From an uncultured Collinsella sp. (lineage in GTDB: Bacteria; Actinomycetota; Coriobacteriia; Coriobacteriales; Coriobacteriaceae), in assembly GCA_900542165.1 (NCBI GenBank), contig UQMM01000007.1, positions 1 through 64,000 on the forward strand: a stretch of DNA of 64,000 nucleotides, in the 5' to 3' direction. The notes below the pieces were generated by a model, which was not told where the DNA came from, searched no databases, and was given only the letters and a program-made list of their open reading frames with translations. This document shows positions 28,470 to 36,611 of the stretch, piece after piece (position 1 is the stretch's first letter; each line of letters starts with the position of its first letter). Made by a program: the position numbers and the translations under genes.

Positions 28470-29886
28470 GTTTTGGAGCAGTGTCGATCTAACTGGTAAT
28501 CAAACGCAACCGTGCGCGCGTTGCCGCCCTTCTCGTTTTGGAGCAGTGTCGATCTAACTGGTAATCAAACCTTTGACACTCTAATACCGGCGTATTCCGG
28601 TTTTGGAGCAGTGTCGATCTAACTGGTAATCAAACGCAAGTACCACCAAAACGCCGGGCTGGTCGTTTTGGAGCAGTGTCGATCTAACTGGTAATCAAAC
28701 TCGGGAAGAAACTCAGTTAGGGGTGAATGGTTTTGGAGCAGTGTCGATCTAACTGGTAATCAAACGAGCTCCATGACATCGGTGAACAACTTGGGGTTTT
28801 GGAGCAGTGTCGATCTAACTGGTAATCAAACAATGGTAGACATTCCACGCTAGCCGCACTTGTTTTGGAGCAGTGTCGATCTAACTGGTAATCAAACCAG
28901 TAATCGGAGAACATAAAAAAGCAGATGTTTTGGAGCAGTGTCGATCTAACTGGTAATCAAACCGTGCCGTCGGACGCCGTGGCCTTCGTGTAGTTTTGGA
29001 GCAGTGTCAATCTAACTGGTAATCAAACTTCGAGACGATGTAGCACTCACCGTCCTCGGTTTTGGAGCAGTGTCGATCTAACTGGTAATCAAACGGCGGC
29101 ATCACACCTCAAGTTCGACATCGAGTTTTGGAGCAGTGTCGATCTAACTGGTAATCAAACTGAGTGGAGCTTGTACTTGATGTACGGGTCGTTTTGGAGC
29201 AGTGTCGATCTAACTGGTAATCAAACGCTGGAATTGCACCCCGAGCAGGGTTACGAGTTTTGGAGCAGTGTCGATCTAACTGGTAATCAAACTTACAGAC
29301 GATGTAATCACCTATAACGTTCAGTTTTGGAGCAGTGTCGATCTAACTGGTAATCAAACATTCGGTCGAGGAAAAGGAGGACAAATGAAGTTTTGGAGCA
29401 GTGTCGATCTAACTGGTAATCAAACACGCATACTCCGACGCATACGCAGGGAGGGCGTTTTGGAGCAGTGTCGATCTAACTGGTAATCAAACCGACGAGA
29501 AGGCTCATGCACTTGCCGAGCGGTTTTGGAGCAGTGTCGATCTAACTGGTAATCAAACGGTCAGGGTCAGCTTGTCGAGCTTCGCTAGTTTTGGAGCAGT
29601 GTCGATCTAACTGGTAATCAAACCCACGAGGGCGAGATGCAATCCTGTATCGAGTTTTGGAGCAGTGTCGATCTAACTGGTAATCAAACGACGCCCGCGA
29701 GTGTCGAGGCGTACCCGGGGTTTTGGAGCAGCGTCGATCTAACTGGTAACCAAACCACTTGCCGAGCGCAAGTCTGAGATAGCAGTTTTGGAGCAGTGTC
29801 GATCTAGCTGGTAATCAAACGATGAACATGCCCGTACTCGATTAGGAGGAGTTTTGGAGCAGTGTCGATCTAACTGGTAATCAAAC
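28470..29886 (+). CRISPR. CRISPR array, 22 repeats of 36 bp and 21 spacers
   Basis: Repeats start GTTTTGGAGCAGTGTCGATC and end TAACTGGTAATCAAAC. Repeat starts: 28470, 28535, 28600, 28665, 28730, 28796, 28862, 28927, 28993, 29059, 29125, 29191, 29257, 29324, 29390, 29457, 29523, 29588, 29654, 29720, 29785, 29851. Spacers are 29-31 bases, mostly 30. Variants: repeat 9 (28993) has A for G at base 17; repeat 20 (29720) has two T-to-C changes; repeat 21 (29785) has one A-to-G change. Degeneration at the right-hand end fits older spacers away from the leader. The orientation is set by the GTTTT start and by tracrRNA complementarity. No spacer has an evident match inside this window. Confidence 0.98.
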
Positions 29887-30097
29887 TTTCGCGCCGTCGA
29901 AAATGTCGCAATTATAGTTTTCCCATATGATGCCATGGCTCCTTTTGTGTTCGTGCGCGGCAGCGATAGCGGCGACGCATCATCCTGTTTCCTTTTTATC
30001 GAGGCCCTTCTTAGGATGATGACCGTTCGGTAATCAAGCTTTGCTGTTGGGAAATGATCGTATTGCGGCAATGTGGTGCGGAAAAAGCTTCGTCGAG

Positions 30098-30137
30098 GCG
30101 GCGACAAAATCCTCTAGTCAGAGGATTTTGTTGCCGC
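30098..30137. terminator. Strong hairpin between the CRISPR array and the minus-strand genes
   Basis: An 18-bp stem (one G-T pair) with loop AGTC: 30098-30115 against 30120-30137. It ends three bases from the stop codon of the leftward gene at 30141 and could also stop transcription leaving the array. The T-tract is poor. The rest of 29887-30097 holds no gene I can support. Confidence 0.6.
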
Positions 30138-30140
30138 GAC

Positions 30141-30359
30141 TCATAGCTGATTTGCGTCCTCGATTATCTCGCGAAGCCTCGGCATGTACTCGTCCGTGAT
30201 GCTCTTGAAATCGAGGCTCAATTTGAAGTTGAGCGTTCCCGGTTTCGGAGTCGGAAGGGCGTCGAGCCTTTCGCACATCTCGTCGAACAGCGCGTTGTAT
30301 TCATCGGCTTGCTCCTGGGTGACGTCATATTCTCTTCCTTGAATAATTGGCGTAGCCAT
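30141..30359 (-). CDS. Small protein of unknown function
   Basis: 72 residues, acidic and probably mostly helical, with no membrane segment and no recognised motif. Starts MATPIIQGREYDVTQEQADE. ATG 30359 lacks a strong ribosome site (GGGTAG upstream). The coding-like composition and the strong hairpin directly after the stop support it being real. It lies between the CRISPR array and an ADP-ribosylglycohydrolase, so a role in defence or as a mobile-element leftover are both possible. No function assigned. Confidence 0.5.
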   Translation of the reverse strand: MATPIIQGREYDVTQEQADEYNALFDEMCERLDALPTPKPGTLNFKLSLDFKSITDEYMPRLREIIEDANQL

Positions 30360-30550
30360 TTATCACTACCCATTCTGTGATGCGCGGTCAATGCTCGTCT
30401 CGGTGCGACACTTACCGTTGAGTCTGAGATGAATACCCCTGCAAGGCCGAAGGATGCAGGGTGCAGGTCAAGGGAGATGACTGGTATTGGGGGCATTTTC
30501 TGTCGCCTAATTCTTCTTCATGTGTGGGCTCGCGTGTTTTGTGCTGCACC

Positions 30551-31339
30551 CTAAAACAGACACCGCTCAATCAGTTCCCTGCCACGCAGGGCGTCTATCC
30601 ACTCCCGTGGAATTGCATCGATACCGTAGGCCGTGCCGGCGAGGGCCCCTGCGACGGCTGCGGTGGTGTCGGTGTCGTCGCCCAGGTTGACGGCGGCAAG
30701 CACGCAATCATCGTAGCTGTTAGTGTTGACGAAGCACCAAGTGGCTGCCTTAAGCGTGTCGCGCACGAAGCCGCCGGATCTGATTTCGTGCTCGGGTGCA
30801 TCTTTCAGACAGAGTGTCCATTCGGGGAGCGCGCCGTCCATCTCGGACCTCAACAGTTCGATGAACTTGACACATGACTCGGTCGATGTTCTATGAGCGT
30901 GGGTGATTGCAGAGACCTCACGGATCTCTTTGTCTGTTGCATCGGCAAACGCCAGGGGTGCGATGCGCATGAGCGAGCCGTTGCCGTTGTCGCGCTCGCC
31001 GGAGCCACCCTTGCCGGAGCGAAGGGCGCGGGCGGTCGTTCCTCCGTAGTCGAAGACGCCATCAATCGTGTACTCGTCGTTGGCGATCCAGCTCACGAAT
31101 TTGTCGCGCATGTCCTCGGTGTCAATGCGGCCGAGCTCTCTGATGGAGTCGCAGGTGGCGAGCGTCATAGATGTGTCGTCGCTCCAGGTGCCGGCGGGCT
31201 GCTCGTGCGTGCCGTAGCCGATCATGTCGGTGCATTCGAACGTGCCACGAGGTCTGAACTCGTAGGGAACGCCCAGCGCGTCACCGACGGCAAGCCCATA
31301 GATGCAGTCGCGCAGTGTTGTTTTCGGTCTGTGTGTCAT
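30551..31339 (-). CDS. ADP-ribosylglycohydrolase family protein (DraG/ARH3-like)
   Basis: 262 residues. Predicted to remove ADP-ribose from protein or nucleic-acid targets using a two-metal (Mg or Mn) centre. Motifs in order: YGLAVGDALGVPYEF near the N-terminus, TWSDDTSMTLA (metal Asp pair), NGNGSLMRIAPLA, HRTS, and the C-terminal NLGDDTDTTAAVAGALAG with the second metal Asp set. All expected metal ligands are present and the length is normal. AGGAG lies before ATG 31339. It is on the minus strand with the YhcG-type nuclease upstream and the CRISPR locus beyond. The target is unknown; known relatives counteract ADP-ribosylation in nitrogenase control, stress or toxin systems. The gap 30360-30550 shows nothing clear. 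Confidence 0.9.
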   Translation of the reverse strand: MTHRPKTTLRDCIYGLAVGDALGVPYEFRPRGTFECTDMIGYGTHEQPAGTWSDDTSMTLATCDSIRELGRIDTEDMRDKFVSWIANDEYTIDGVFDYGGTTARALRSGKGGSGERDNGNGSLMRIAPLAFADATDKEIREVSAITHAHRTSTESCVKFIELLRSEMDGALPEWTLCLKDAPEHEIRSGGFVRDTLKAATWCFVNTNSYDDCVLAAVNLGDDTDTTAAVAGALAGTAYGIDAIPREWIDALRGRELIERCLF

Positions 31340-31402
31340 GGAAAGCTCCTCTTTTCCCGGGTGATGTGGAGCGCCGTCGGGGGTATCGGTCGCAACGTGC
31401 TG

Positions 31403-32455
31403 CTATCCGTGCACTTCGCCATTAGTCGCTTCGTTGATGGCGCGGTACTCGGCACTCAGCTCGCGCGCCAGCTCTTCCTTGCTTGGAAGATACGGCAGGT
31501 ATTTGGCGGCAAACACTTGGTCGTTGTCTTCGGGCAGCGTGTACTCGACGATTGAATCGCTTTTGTCCGCGCAGAGCACGATGCCTATGGGCGGATTGTC
31601 GCCTTCGTTCATGAGCTCACGCGTGTAGTAGTTCACATACATTTGCATCTGGCCCAGGTCCTGATGCGTAAGGTCATCGGTCTTAAGGTCGATGAGCACG
31701 AAGCAGCGCATCAGATAGTTGTAAAACACCAGGTCAATATAGAAATGGCGCCCATCAAAGGTGATGCGCTTTTGGCGCGCCTCGAAAGCGAAGCCACGGC
31801 CAAGCTCCAGCAGAAACTTCTGAAGATGCGTGATGAGCGCCTGCTCTAGATCGCTCTCGCGAAACGCAGTGTCGTCCGAGAAACCTAAAAACTCCAGCAC
31901 ATATGGGTCGCGGATGATATCCTCGGGGCGACGAGCCGGGACGCTCTTTTGGATTTCTTGGGTGACAGCCTCCTTGTCTTTGCTGGCAAGTAGGCGCTCG
32001 CGGAACATGGTGTTGATCTGGCGTTCGAGCTGGCGCGTGCTCCAGCGAGAGTCGGCGCATTCGTTCATGTACCAGGTGCGAGCTTCGGGGTCAGGAATGC
32101 GTATTAACCTGCGGTAATGTGTCCAGCTCAATTCGGGACGCAGTGAGTCCCGAATTGGAAATGCAAGATAGAACTGACGCATTTTGCGCAGCTCTCTTGC
32201 TTCAAAACCTTTACCAAAATCCTTGGTAAGTCTGATTGCGAGGGCCTTGAGCAGCGCCTCTCCATACTTGGCGCGCTCCTCTCCGCCCTGCTCATCAACT
32301 ATGCTCTTGCCGATCTCCCAATACGCCTCAACCATCGCAAAGTTAACGGCGGTATAGGCCTTGTCGCGAGCGGCGTTGAGAATCGAGGAAACCTGCTTGT
32401 AAAAACCTTCGGGCACGATTGCCGATTCTCCACGGTTTACCAGTTCGCCCATCAC
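31403..32455 (-). CDS. YhcG-family (DUF1016) PD-(D/E)XK nuclease
   Basis: 350 residues. An N-terminal DUF1016 helical domain (VEAYWEIGKSIVDEQGG, LRKMRQFYLAFP, LSWTHYRRLIRI) is joined to a C-terminal PD-(D/E)XK nuclease domain with the catalytic set in ITFDGRHFYIDLVFYNY and FVLIDLKTDDLTHQD (Asp and the D-L-K motif). The architecture is full length for the family. YhcG proteins are predicted nucleases often carried in defence or mobile regions, and they appear near restriction-modification systems. The context here (CRISPR, ADP-ribosylglycohydrolase) agrees. The start is ATG 32455 or the adjacent ATG at 32452. Confidence 0.88.
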   Translation of the reverse strand: MMGELVNRGESAIVPEGFYKQVSSILNAARDKAYTAVNFAMVEAYWEIGKSIVDEQGGEERAKYGEALLKALAIRLTKDFGKGFEARELRKMRQFYLAFPIRDSLRPELSWTHYRRLIRIPDPEARTWYMNECADSRWSTRQLERQINTMFRERLLASKDKEAVTQEIQKSVPARRPEDIIRDPYVLEFLGFSDDTAFRESDLEQALITHLQKFLLELGRGFAFEARQKRITFDGRHFYIDLVFYNYLMRCFVLIDLKTDDLTHQDLGQMQMYVNYYTRELMNEGDNPPIGIVLCADKSDSIVEYTLPEDNDQVFAAKYLPYLPSKEELARELSAEYRAINEATNGEVHG

Positions 32456-32620
32456 TGTCGCCCCACTTTCCTCTTGTGGAATGCATCTTTATCGCATCTA
32501 GTTTAAAGCCTCGCGCGGACACGAATTGCTGTGCTGTCTGGCACCTTCGCATGGGAGCCTTGCGGTGACTAAAATGTGGCAATAGAGACAGTTTTAGCGA
32601 ACCCCACGGGAGTGACGCGT

Positions 32621-32890
32621 ATGGACAACAACACGCTGCTGTTCCAGGACAAAGGTTCGGGTAGGTTTAAAGACGTCAAGATCTACCCCAATCGTATCGA
32701 GGTGCTCAGGAAGGGCACTTTCGGCGGCAAGCACACCGAGATTGTCTATCTTAAGGACATTACGGGGGTCAACAGGATCAAGGGCCGCGATGTTTTTCTG
32801 CGTAACAGGCTGTTGACTGCTTGTGTTTTTAGCCTGAGCAGCCGTGCGAAGGCCCAGGAGTTTGTTAACGCGCTGAACATGGTGATGTAG
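32621..32890 (+). CDS. Small PH-domain-like protein
   Basis: 89 residues. The pattern of short beta strands ending in one helix (VKIYPNRIEVLRKG, TEIVYLKDITGVN, then SSRAKAQEFVNALNMV) is that of bacterial pleckstrin-homology-like or SHOCT-associated domains. No signal peptide or membrane segment. ATG 32621 is supported by GGGAG upstream; an in-frame GTG at 32576 is less likely. Ligand unknown. It stands alone between oppositely oriented genes. Confidence 0.65.
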   Translation: MDNNTLLFQDKGSGRFKDVKIYPNRIEVLRKGTFGGKHTEIVYLKDITGVNRIKGRDVFLRNRLLTACVFSLSSRAKAQEFVNALNMVM

Positions 32891-32984
32891 CCTATGGCGG
32901 CGTTTGGGCCAAGGTAAAAATCGGGGGCACAGAACGGTGTCCTGCGCCCCCCATTGAGTCGATGTGTCTAAAAGGCCGGCTTGC

Positions 32985-35471
32985 CTATTCGCTACCGTCC
33001 CCAGCGTTTTCGCGGTCGTTGGCAAGCATTGCCGCGCCGGCGACCGTTGTCGCTACGGCGGCGGCAGCGAGCCCGGCGGCAATGCCGGAGCCGTCGCCCG
33101 TGTCGGCGAGTTTTCCGCCCGAGTTCTTGCCCTTGTTGCCCTTACCGTTCTTATCAGCGCTGCCTGCGTTGGAACCCGTGCCACCGTCGGTGCCGGTGCC
33201 GCCTGCACTGCTCGAGGCCGCTACGGTAAAGCTCGCGGCTCCGTCATTAGCAAGCTTGTAGTTTTGCGCCGCGTCGCCCAAAAGACCGTTCGCGCGCACC
33301 CAGTACGTTCCCGCGGTAAATGCCTCGCCCTCGACCATTGCCGTGCCCGGAGCGCCGTCCGCGTCGTGCACAAACTCGAGCTGAGCCGTGCAGGCATCGT
33401 TTTCGAGTTTGCCCTCGAGCAGCGCCGCGACCTTTGTGCGCACATCCTCGCCGGCCTTAAGGCCTTCGAGTCCCTCAAAATGGGGCGTCAGCGCGCGTGG
33501 ATCGATATCGATGGGCACAGAGCCCTGCAGCCCCGTAACGGTCTCGTTGCCCAAGGCGTCGACATCCACGTATTCGATGGTAAACGCATGGCCCGAAGCC
33601 GCCACGTTGAGTACGTTGCTGCTGTCGACAAGGCGGAAATGGCCCTCGCCAACGGTCTTGCCATCCTGGAGCGAGGCATCGCTCAGCGAGTCGCCGTACG
33701 TCATGCGCATGCGGGTCGGGAGGCAGCACGAAGCCGACTGCGTGTGCTTCGTATCGTAATTGTAATTGCGCTGATAGATGCTCCGGGCCAGCGCCGCATC
33801 AACAAAGTCGGATGCGATGATGCCAATGTGCTTGAGGTAATCTGACTTTGTATCCTCGGTGCCGCTGGGATTGATGTACGGGCTCTTGTACAGATGCTCG
33901 TTGACTACTCGTGCCGAGGTAAAAGGATTGCCTCCGTGCGACAAGCCCGTGCAGCTGGTGTAGTTGATAGACCAGCAACGCTCCTGGACTTGCACCTCGG
34001 CCCCGGCATCGTCCACGACGTCCACCTTGTTGCACGTGCGCCCGGTCGTTTCCTTCAGCGCATTATCGACCCAGCTGAGCTTGTCGGTTCCCGTGAGTTT
34101 GTACTTGTCCTGGGCATATACCTTGGTGCAATAGGGCTCTTCATTGCCCGTTTCCCCTATGGCTTCAAATCCCCGCGCGTCTTGGACGAGACACATCGAC
34201 TGCCCGGAATGCGCCTTGATCTTGTCATCCCATTGGGTGAGGTCGAGGCCCCACGTGTGGCCGCTTACGCTGTTGCCGGCAAGCCCAAATCGACGCAGCA
34301 GGACGATCTTTCCGCGCACCTCGCCCAGCGTGGGGACGTGGCTCGACGTGTAGAACAGGTTGGGGTTATCGGCCATAACCTTGGCGAAGGCCGTCGTTAT
34401 GCTTTCGTCGGTAGCCTCATCGTTGCCGCGCGATGCGAGCATGATGAGCGCTTCTGACGGGTTTTCGTTCAAAAACGTTTTGAAGTACCCGATGACATCG
34501 GAGAGATGCAGATAGTTCCCGTCTTTTTTGAGTAGGTAGAAAATCCCGTGGTCGATGCCGGGGTCATCGCCCTTTCCGAGCCGGATATCAAAATAGCGAA
34601 TGCCTTCGAGCAACTGCGTGGGAATGTAATCCTGCTGGCATTTTACTTGCGAGGATTGGGGCTCAGTGTCGTTGTCCACGCTGCAGGTGCCCGAATCGTG
34701 CGTACCCGGGATGCTCAGCTCGTCGAGGAACTTGTTGTCGTCGACGTATTTCATCCAACATGGTCCGTCGACGTAGCTGCTGTACGTGATCCAGTCGAGG
34801 CTGCTAACCGTGGCATCGTTCTTTTTCATGTCGTAACCGATAAGTTCGAGCTCCCACGGAATGCTCTTACTCTTATGGCAGATCTTATTGTTGTCCTGGT
34901 CTTTGCCGTTCGATTCTATTGCCAGGTACTTAATGTCTTTTTTCTCGGTTTCTTTCTCGACCGTGCGGTCTCGGATGATGTAGGTTCCGTTTGATTGACG
35001 CTCGAACGCAAAAGCGCGGCTGGGCTTGTTGTCATACTCGCCGCCCCATACGTGGATGACCTTTCCATCTTTGTCCGAGTCGTCGTCGACCGACCAAATG
35101 CTGTAGCCTGTCTTTTTATGCTCTTCGAAATTGAGCAAGGTGCGGATGGCGTACCAGTTTGTATCGTCATTCTTGGTCGTTACGTTCTCAAGGATGAGCT
35201 TGCTGGACGTGCCGTCGTTAAACAGGTGACAGACGTTGCCGCGAACGTTGCCGTCTTGGTTGACGCTCGCGGTGCGAAAATAGCCCGCGGGGCGAAGGCG
35301 AATGACGAAATTGTGGAGGCTGTCCGACGGTGCGGGTGTGTTGTCTGCAAATGCCGCTCGCAGGGGAATGCCCGGCGCTGCGGTTTCGGGCAGGCTTGCA
35401 AGTGGTGACAACGCCGCAAGCCCTAGGCCCAGCGTAAACGCTCGGCGGCTGATGGCATGGTGTTCGGTCAT
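32985..35471 (-). CDS. Secreted, anchored PI-PLC X-domain protein
   Basis: 828 residues. A twin-arginine signal (ISRRAFTLGLGLAALSPLAS) directs export. Residues about 50-230 form a beta-rich, ricin/RICIN-like or lipocalin-like region not clearly assigned. The PI-specific phospholipase C X domain follows: IPGTHDSGT (His258) and GIDHGIFY (His308) supply the two catalytic histidines, with IRYFDIRLGKGDD and ALIMLASRGND around them. Near the C-terminus, an Ig-like segment (EYVDVDALGNETVTG, AGTYWVRANGLLGDA) leads to a Gly/Lys/Asn linker, a sortase-like LADTG, a hydrophobic helix and a short tail. It should cleave phosphoinositides or GPI-type lipids outside the cell; the real substrate is unproven. 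A monocistronic minus-strand gene. Confidence 0.82.
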   Translation of the reverse strand: MTEHHAISRRAFTLGLGLAALSPLASLPETAAPGIPLRAAFADNTPAPSDSLHNFVIRLRPAGYFRTASVNQDGNVRGNVCHLFNDGTSSKLILENVTTKNDDTNWYAIRTLLNFEEHKKTGYSIWSVDDDSDKDGKVIHVWGGEYDNKPSRAFAFERQSNGTYIIRDRTVEKETEKKDIKYLAIESNGKDQDNNKICHKSKSIPWELELIGYDMKKNDATVSSLDWITYSSYVDGPCWMKYVDDNKFLDELSIPGTHDSGTCSVDNDTEPQSSQVKCQQDYIPTQLLEGIRYFDIRLGKGDDPGIDHGIFYLLKKDGNYLHLSDVIGYFKTFLNENPSEALIMLASRGNDEATDESITTAFAKVMADNPNLFYTSSHVPTLGEVRGKIVLLRRFGLAGNSVSGHTWGLDLTQWDDKIKAHSGQSMCLVQDARGFEAIGETGNEEPYCTKVYAQDKYKLTGTDKLSWVDNALKETTGRTCNKVDVVDDAGAEVQVQERCWSINYTSCTGLSHGGNPFTSARVVNEHLYKSPYINPSGTEDTKSDYLKHIGIIASDFVDAALARSIYQRNYNYDTKHTQSASCCLPTRMRMTYGDSLSDASLQDGKTVGEGHFRLVDSSNVLNVAASGHAFTIEYVDVDALGNETVTGLQGSVPIDIDPRALTPHFEGLEGLKAGEDVRTKVAALLEGKLENDACTAQLEFVHDADGAPGTAMVEGEAFTAGTYWVRANGLLGDAAQNYKLANDGAASFTVAASSSAGGTGTDGGTGSNAGSADKNGKGNKGKNSGGKLADTGDGSGIAAGLAAAAVATTVAGAAMLANDRENAGDGSE

Positions 35472-35776
35472 AACTTCTCCATTCGCAGAGTGCGGTTATG
35501 CGATAGTTTTGGTCACTATACTGCCCAGATGTTTAAAGATGCTGGTTTAATTGTCTGCGCGGCGCAATAAATCGGTGGGCGGACGTGTTGGGGTGTTTGT
35601 CGTTTTCGTACTGTTGCCACATTTGGGGCGGTTCCGGCGTCCGGCATCCTCGCGTTCGTCGGCTACAGGCATAAGAAAGGGAGGGTCGGTTTACCGGCCC
35701 TCCCTGGGTACGAAGCGCTGGGGTACCGTCGCTTGTTTGCACTGCGACCGTGTTTCCCGTTGCGCTCGCCAGTCGC
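35472..35776. other. Intergenic region between the PI-PLC gene and lipoprotein 1
   Basis: It holds the PI-PLC promoter region, without a convincing -35/-10 pair, and the hairpin at 35678-35705. No gene is visible. Confidence 0.5.
35678..35705 (-). terminator. Terminator hairpin of lipoprotein 1
   Basis: Arms AGGGAGGG and CCCTCCCT with an inner CGG/CCG pair, 72 bases past the lipoprotein stop on the minus strand, then TTTCTTAT on that strand. Confidence 0.65.
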
Positions 35777-36370
35777 TTAGCGCTTGATCTCGATATCGTC
35801 GAGCTTGACGTCCATGGCCTCGGTCTTGGCCTCGGCGATGTCGTCGGCAAATTCCAGAGACTTCATCATGGTCTCGACGGCGTCCTTGTGCTCCTCGACG
35901 TTGTCGATACGCACATACACACTGCCGCCGTCAACGTCGGTGAAGTATTCGGTCGTTACGCCGCCCGAGTGTGTATAGGAAGCGTTGCGCCAAGTCTTGC
36001 CGTTGTACTTGACGGGGTCATTCTCGGTCCACTCAAAGCTGGCATTCCACTTTGCCTCGTAGTCGAACAGCTCGTCGGCGTTCTTGTCAGGATCGAAGAC
36101 GGGGATGAAGCGATCGCTGGCGTGCTCGCTCTCGGTGAACTTAAACTGGGCCCTGTCGGCAGTGTCGCCTGCGACGTCGGTGATCTCGACGCCCTCGGGG
36201 ACCTCGACCTTAAACCAAATGAAGTCGGTCCTCATATCCACGGCTGGCTTTTCTGCGCCGCCGCCACCGCCACTGCCGGTAGCGCCGCCGCTTCCGCCGC
36301 AACCCACCAGGGCAACCGCGGCAAAAAGACTCATGCAGAGGGTGAGAATCGCAAAGGCCTTCTTTTTCAT
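35777..36370 (-). CDS. Lipoprotein of a tandem pair, function unknown (1)
   Basis: 197 residues. A classic lipoprotein signal: MKKK, hydrophobic stretch, then VALVGC lipobox, followed by a Gly/Ser linker. The mature domain (from about residue 45) starts DFIWFKVEVPEGVEITDV and is beta-rich, with DRFIPV, KTWRNASYTHSGG and a final D-I-E-I-K segment. It aligns over its whole length with the neighbouring lipoprotein at 36612-37211, so the pair arose by tandem duplication. Exposed on the cell surface, anchored by the modified Cys. No enzyme motif is visible; substrate-binding or adhesion are both open. GAGGA precedes ATG 36370. Confidence 0.8.
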   Translation of the reverse strand: MKKKAFAILTLCMSLFAAVALVGCGGSGGATGSGGGGGAEKPAVDMRTDFIWFKVEVPEGVEITDVAGDTADRAQFKFTESEHASDRFIPVFDPDKNADELFDYEAKWNASFEWTENDPVKYNGKTWRNASYTHSGGVTTEYFTDVDGGSVYVRIDNVEEHKDAVETMMKSLEFADDIAEAKTEAMDVKLDDIEIKR

Positions 36371-36442
36371 GGTCGTGTCCTCCTCGATCTGTAACCGCCC
36401 ATGGATTACCTGTCTTTACTGTACGCGTGAGCAGCTCATTCG

Positions 36443-36461
36443 GGTGGGCCATGTGTCCCAT
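36443..36461 (-). promoter_or_regulatory. Candidate shared upstream motif, copy 2
   Basis: GGTGGGCCATGTGTCCCAT on the plus strand is identical over 19 bases to 37409-37427. It ends 73 bases upstream of lipoprotein 1 and resembles the element at 20568-20580. Confidence 0.4.
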
Positions 36462-36513
36462 TCTGGGGGCAGGATTTGCGCCGACAAGTGGCAATATGTT
36501 CGGGCGCAAAAGA

Positions 36514-36542
36514 GGGGAGGGCCGATGCTGTCGGCCCTCCCC
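36514..36542 (-). terminator. Hairpin downstream of lipoprotein 2
   Basis: Perfect 12-bp arms GGGGAGGGCCGA and TCGGCCCTCCCC with a five-base loop, followed on the minus strand by TCTTTTG. Probably the actual terminator of lipoprotein 2. Confidence 0.7.
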
Positions 36543-36570
36543 GGGTTGGGCGCCCGTTGTTTTAATGGGG

Positions 36571-36598
36571 CGCGCCTACGCGGGTTCGCGTAGGCGCG
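36571..36598 (-). terminator. Second hairpin immediately after lipoprotein 2
   Basis: Perfect 12-bp arms CGCGCCTACGCG and CGCGTAGGCGCG with loop GGTT, 13 bases past the stop. No T-tract; it may act with the hairpin at 36514-36542. Confidence 0.5.
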
Positions 36599-36611
36599 TA
36601 CGGGTGCCCCG

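Noticed and set aside
28717..28914. Minus-strand open frame with repeated F-D-Y-Q-L-D-R-H-C-S-K-T units
   Set aside because: The repeats are simply the CRISPR repeat translated backwards; there is no start context. The same applies to 29739-30107.
30029..30039. GGTAATCAAGC downstream of the array, similar to the end of the CRISPR repeat
   Set aside because: Only 10 of 11 bases match and nothing of the rest of the repeat is present, so a decayed repeat cannot be told from chance.
33388..33845. Plus-strand open frames opposite the PI-PLC gene
   Set aside because: They lie opposite a gene with a clear signal peptide, catalytic histidines and anchor; no independent support.
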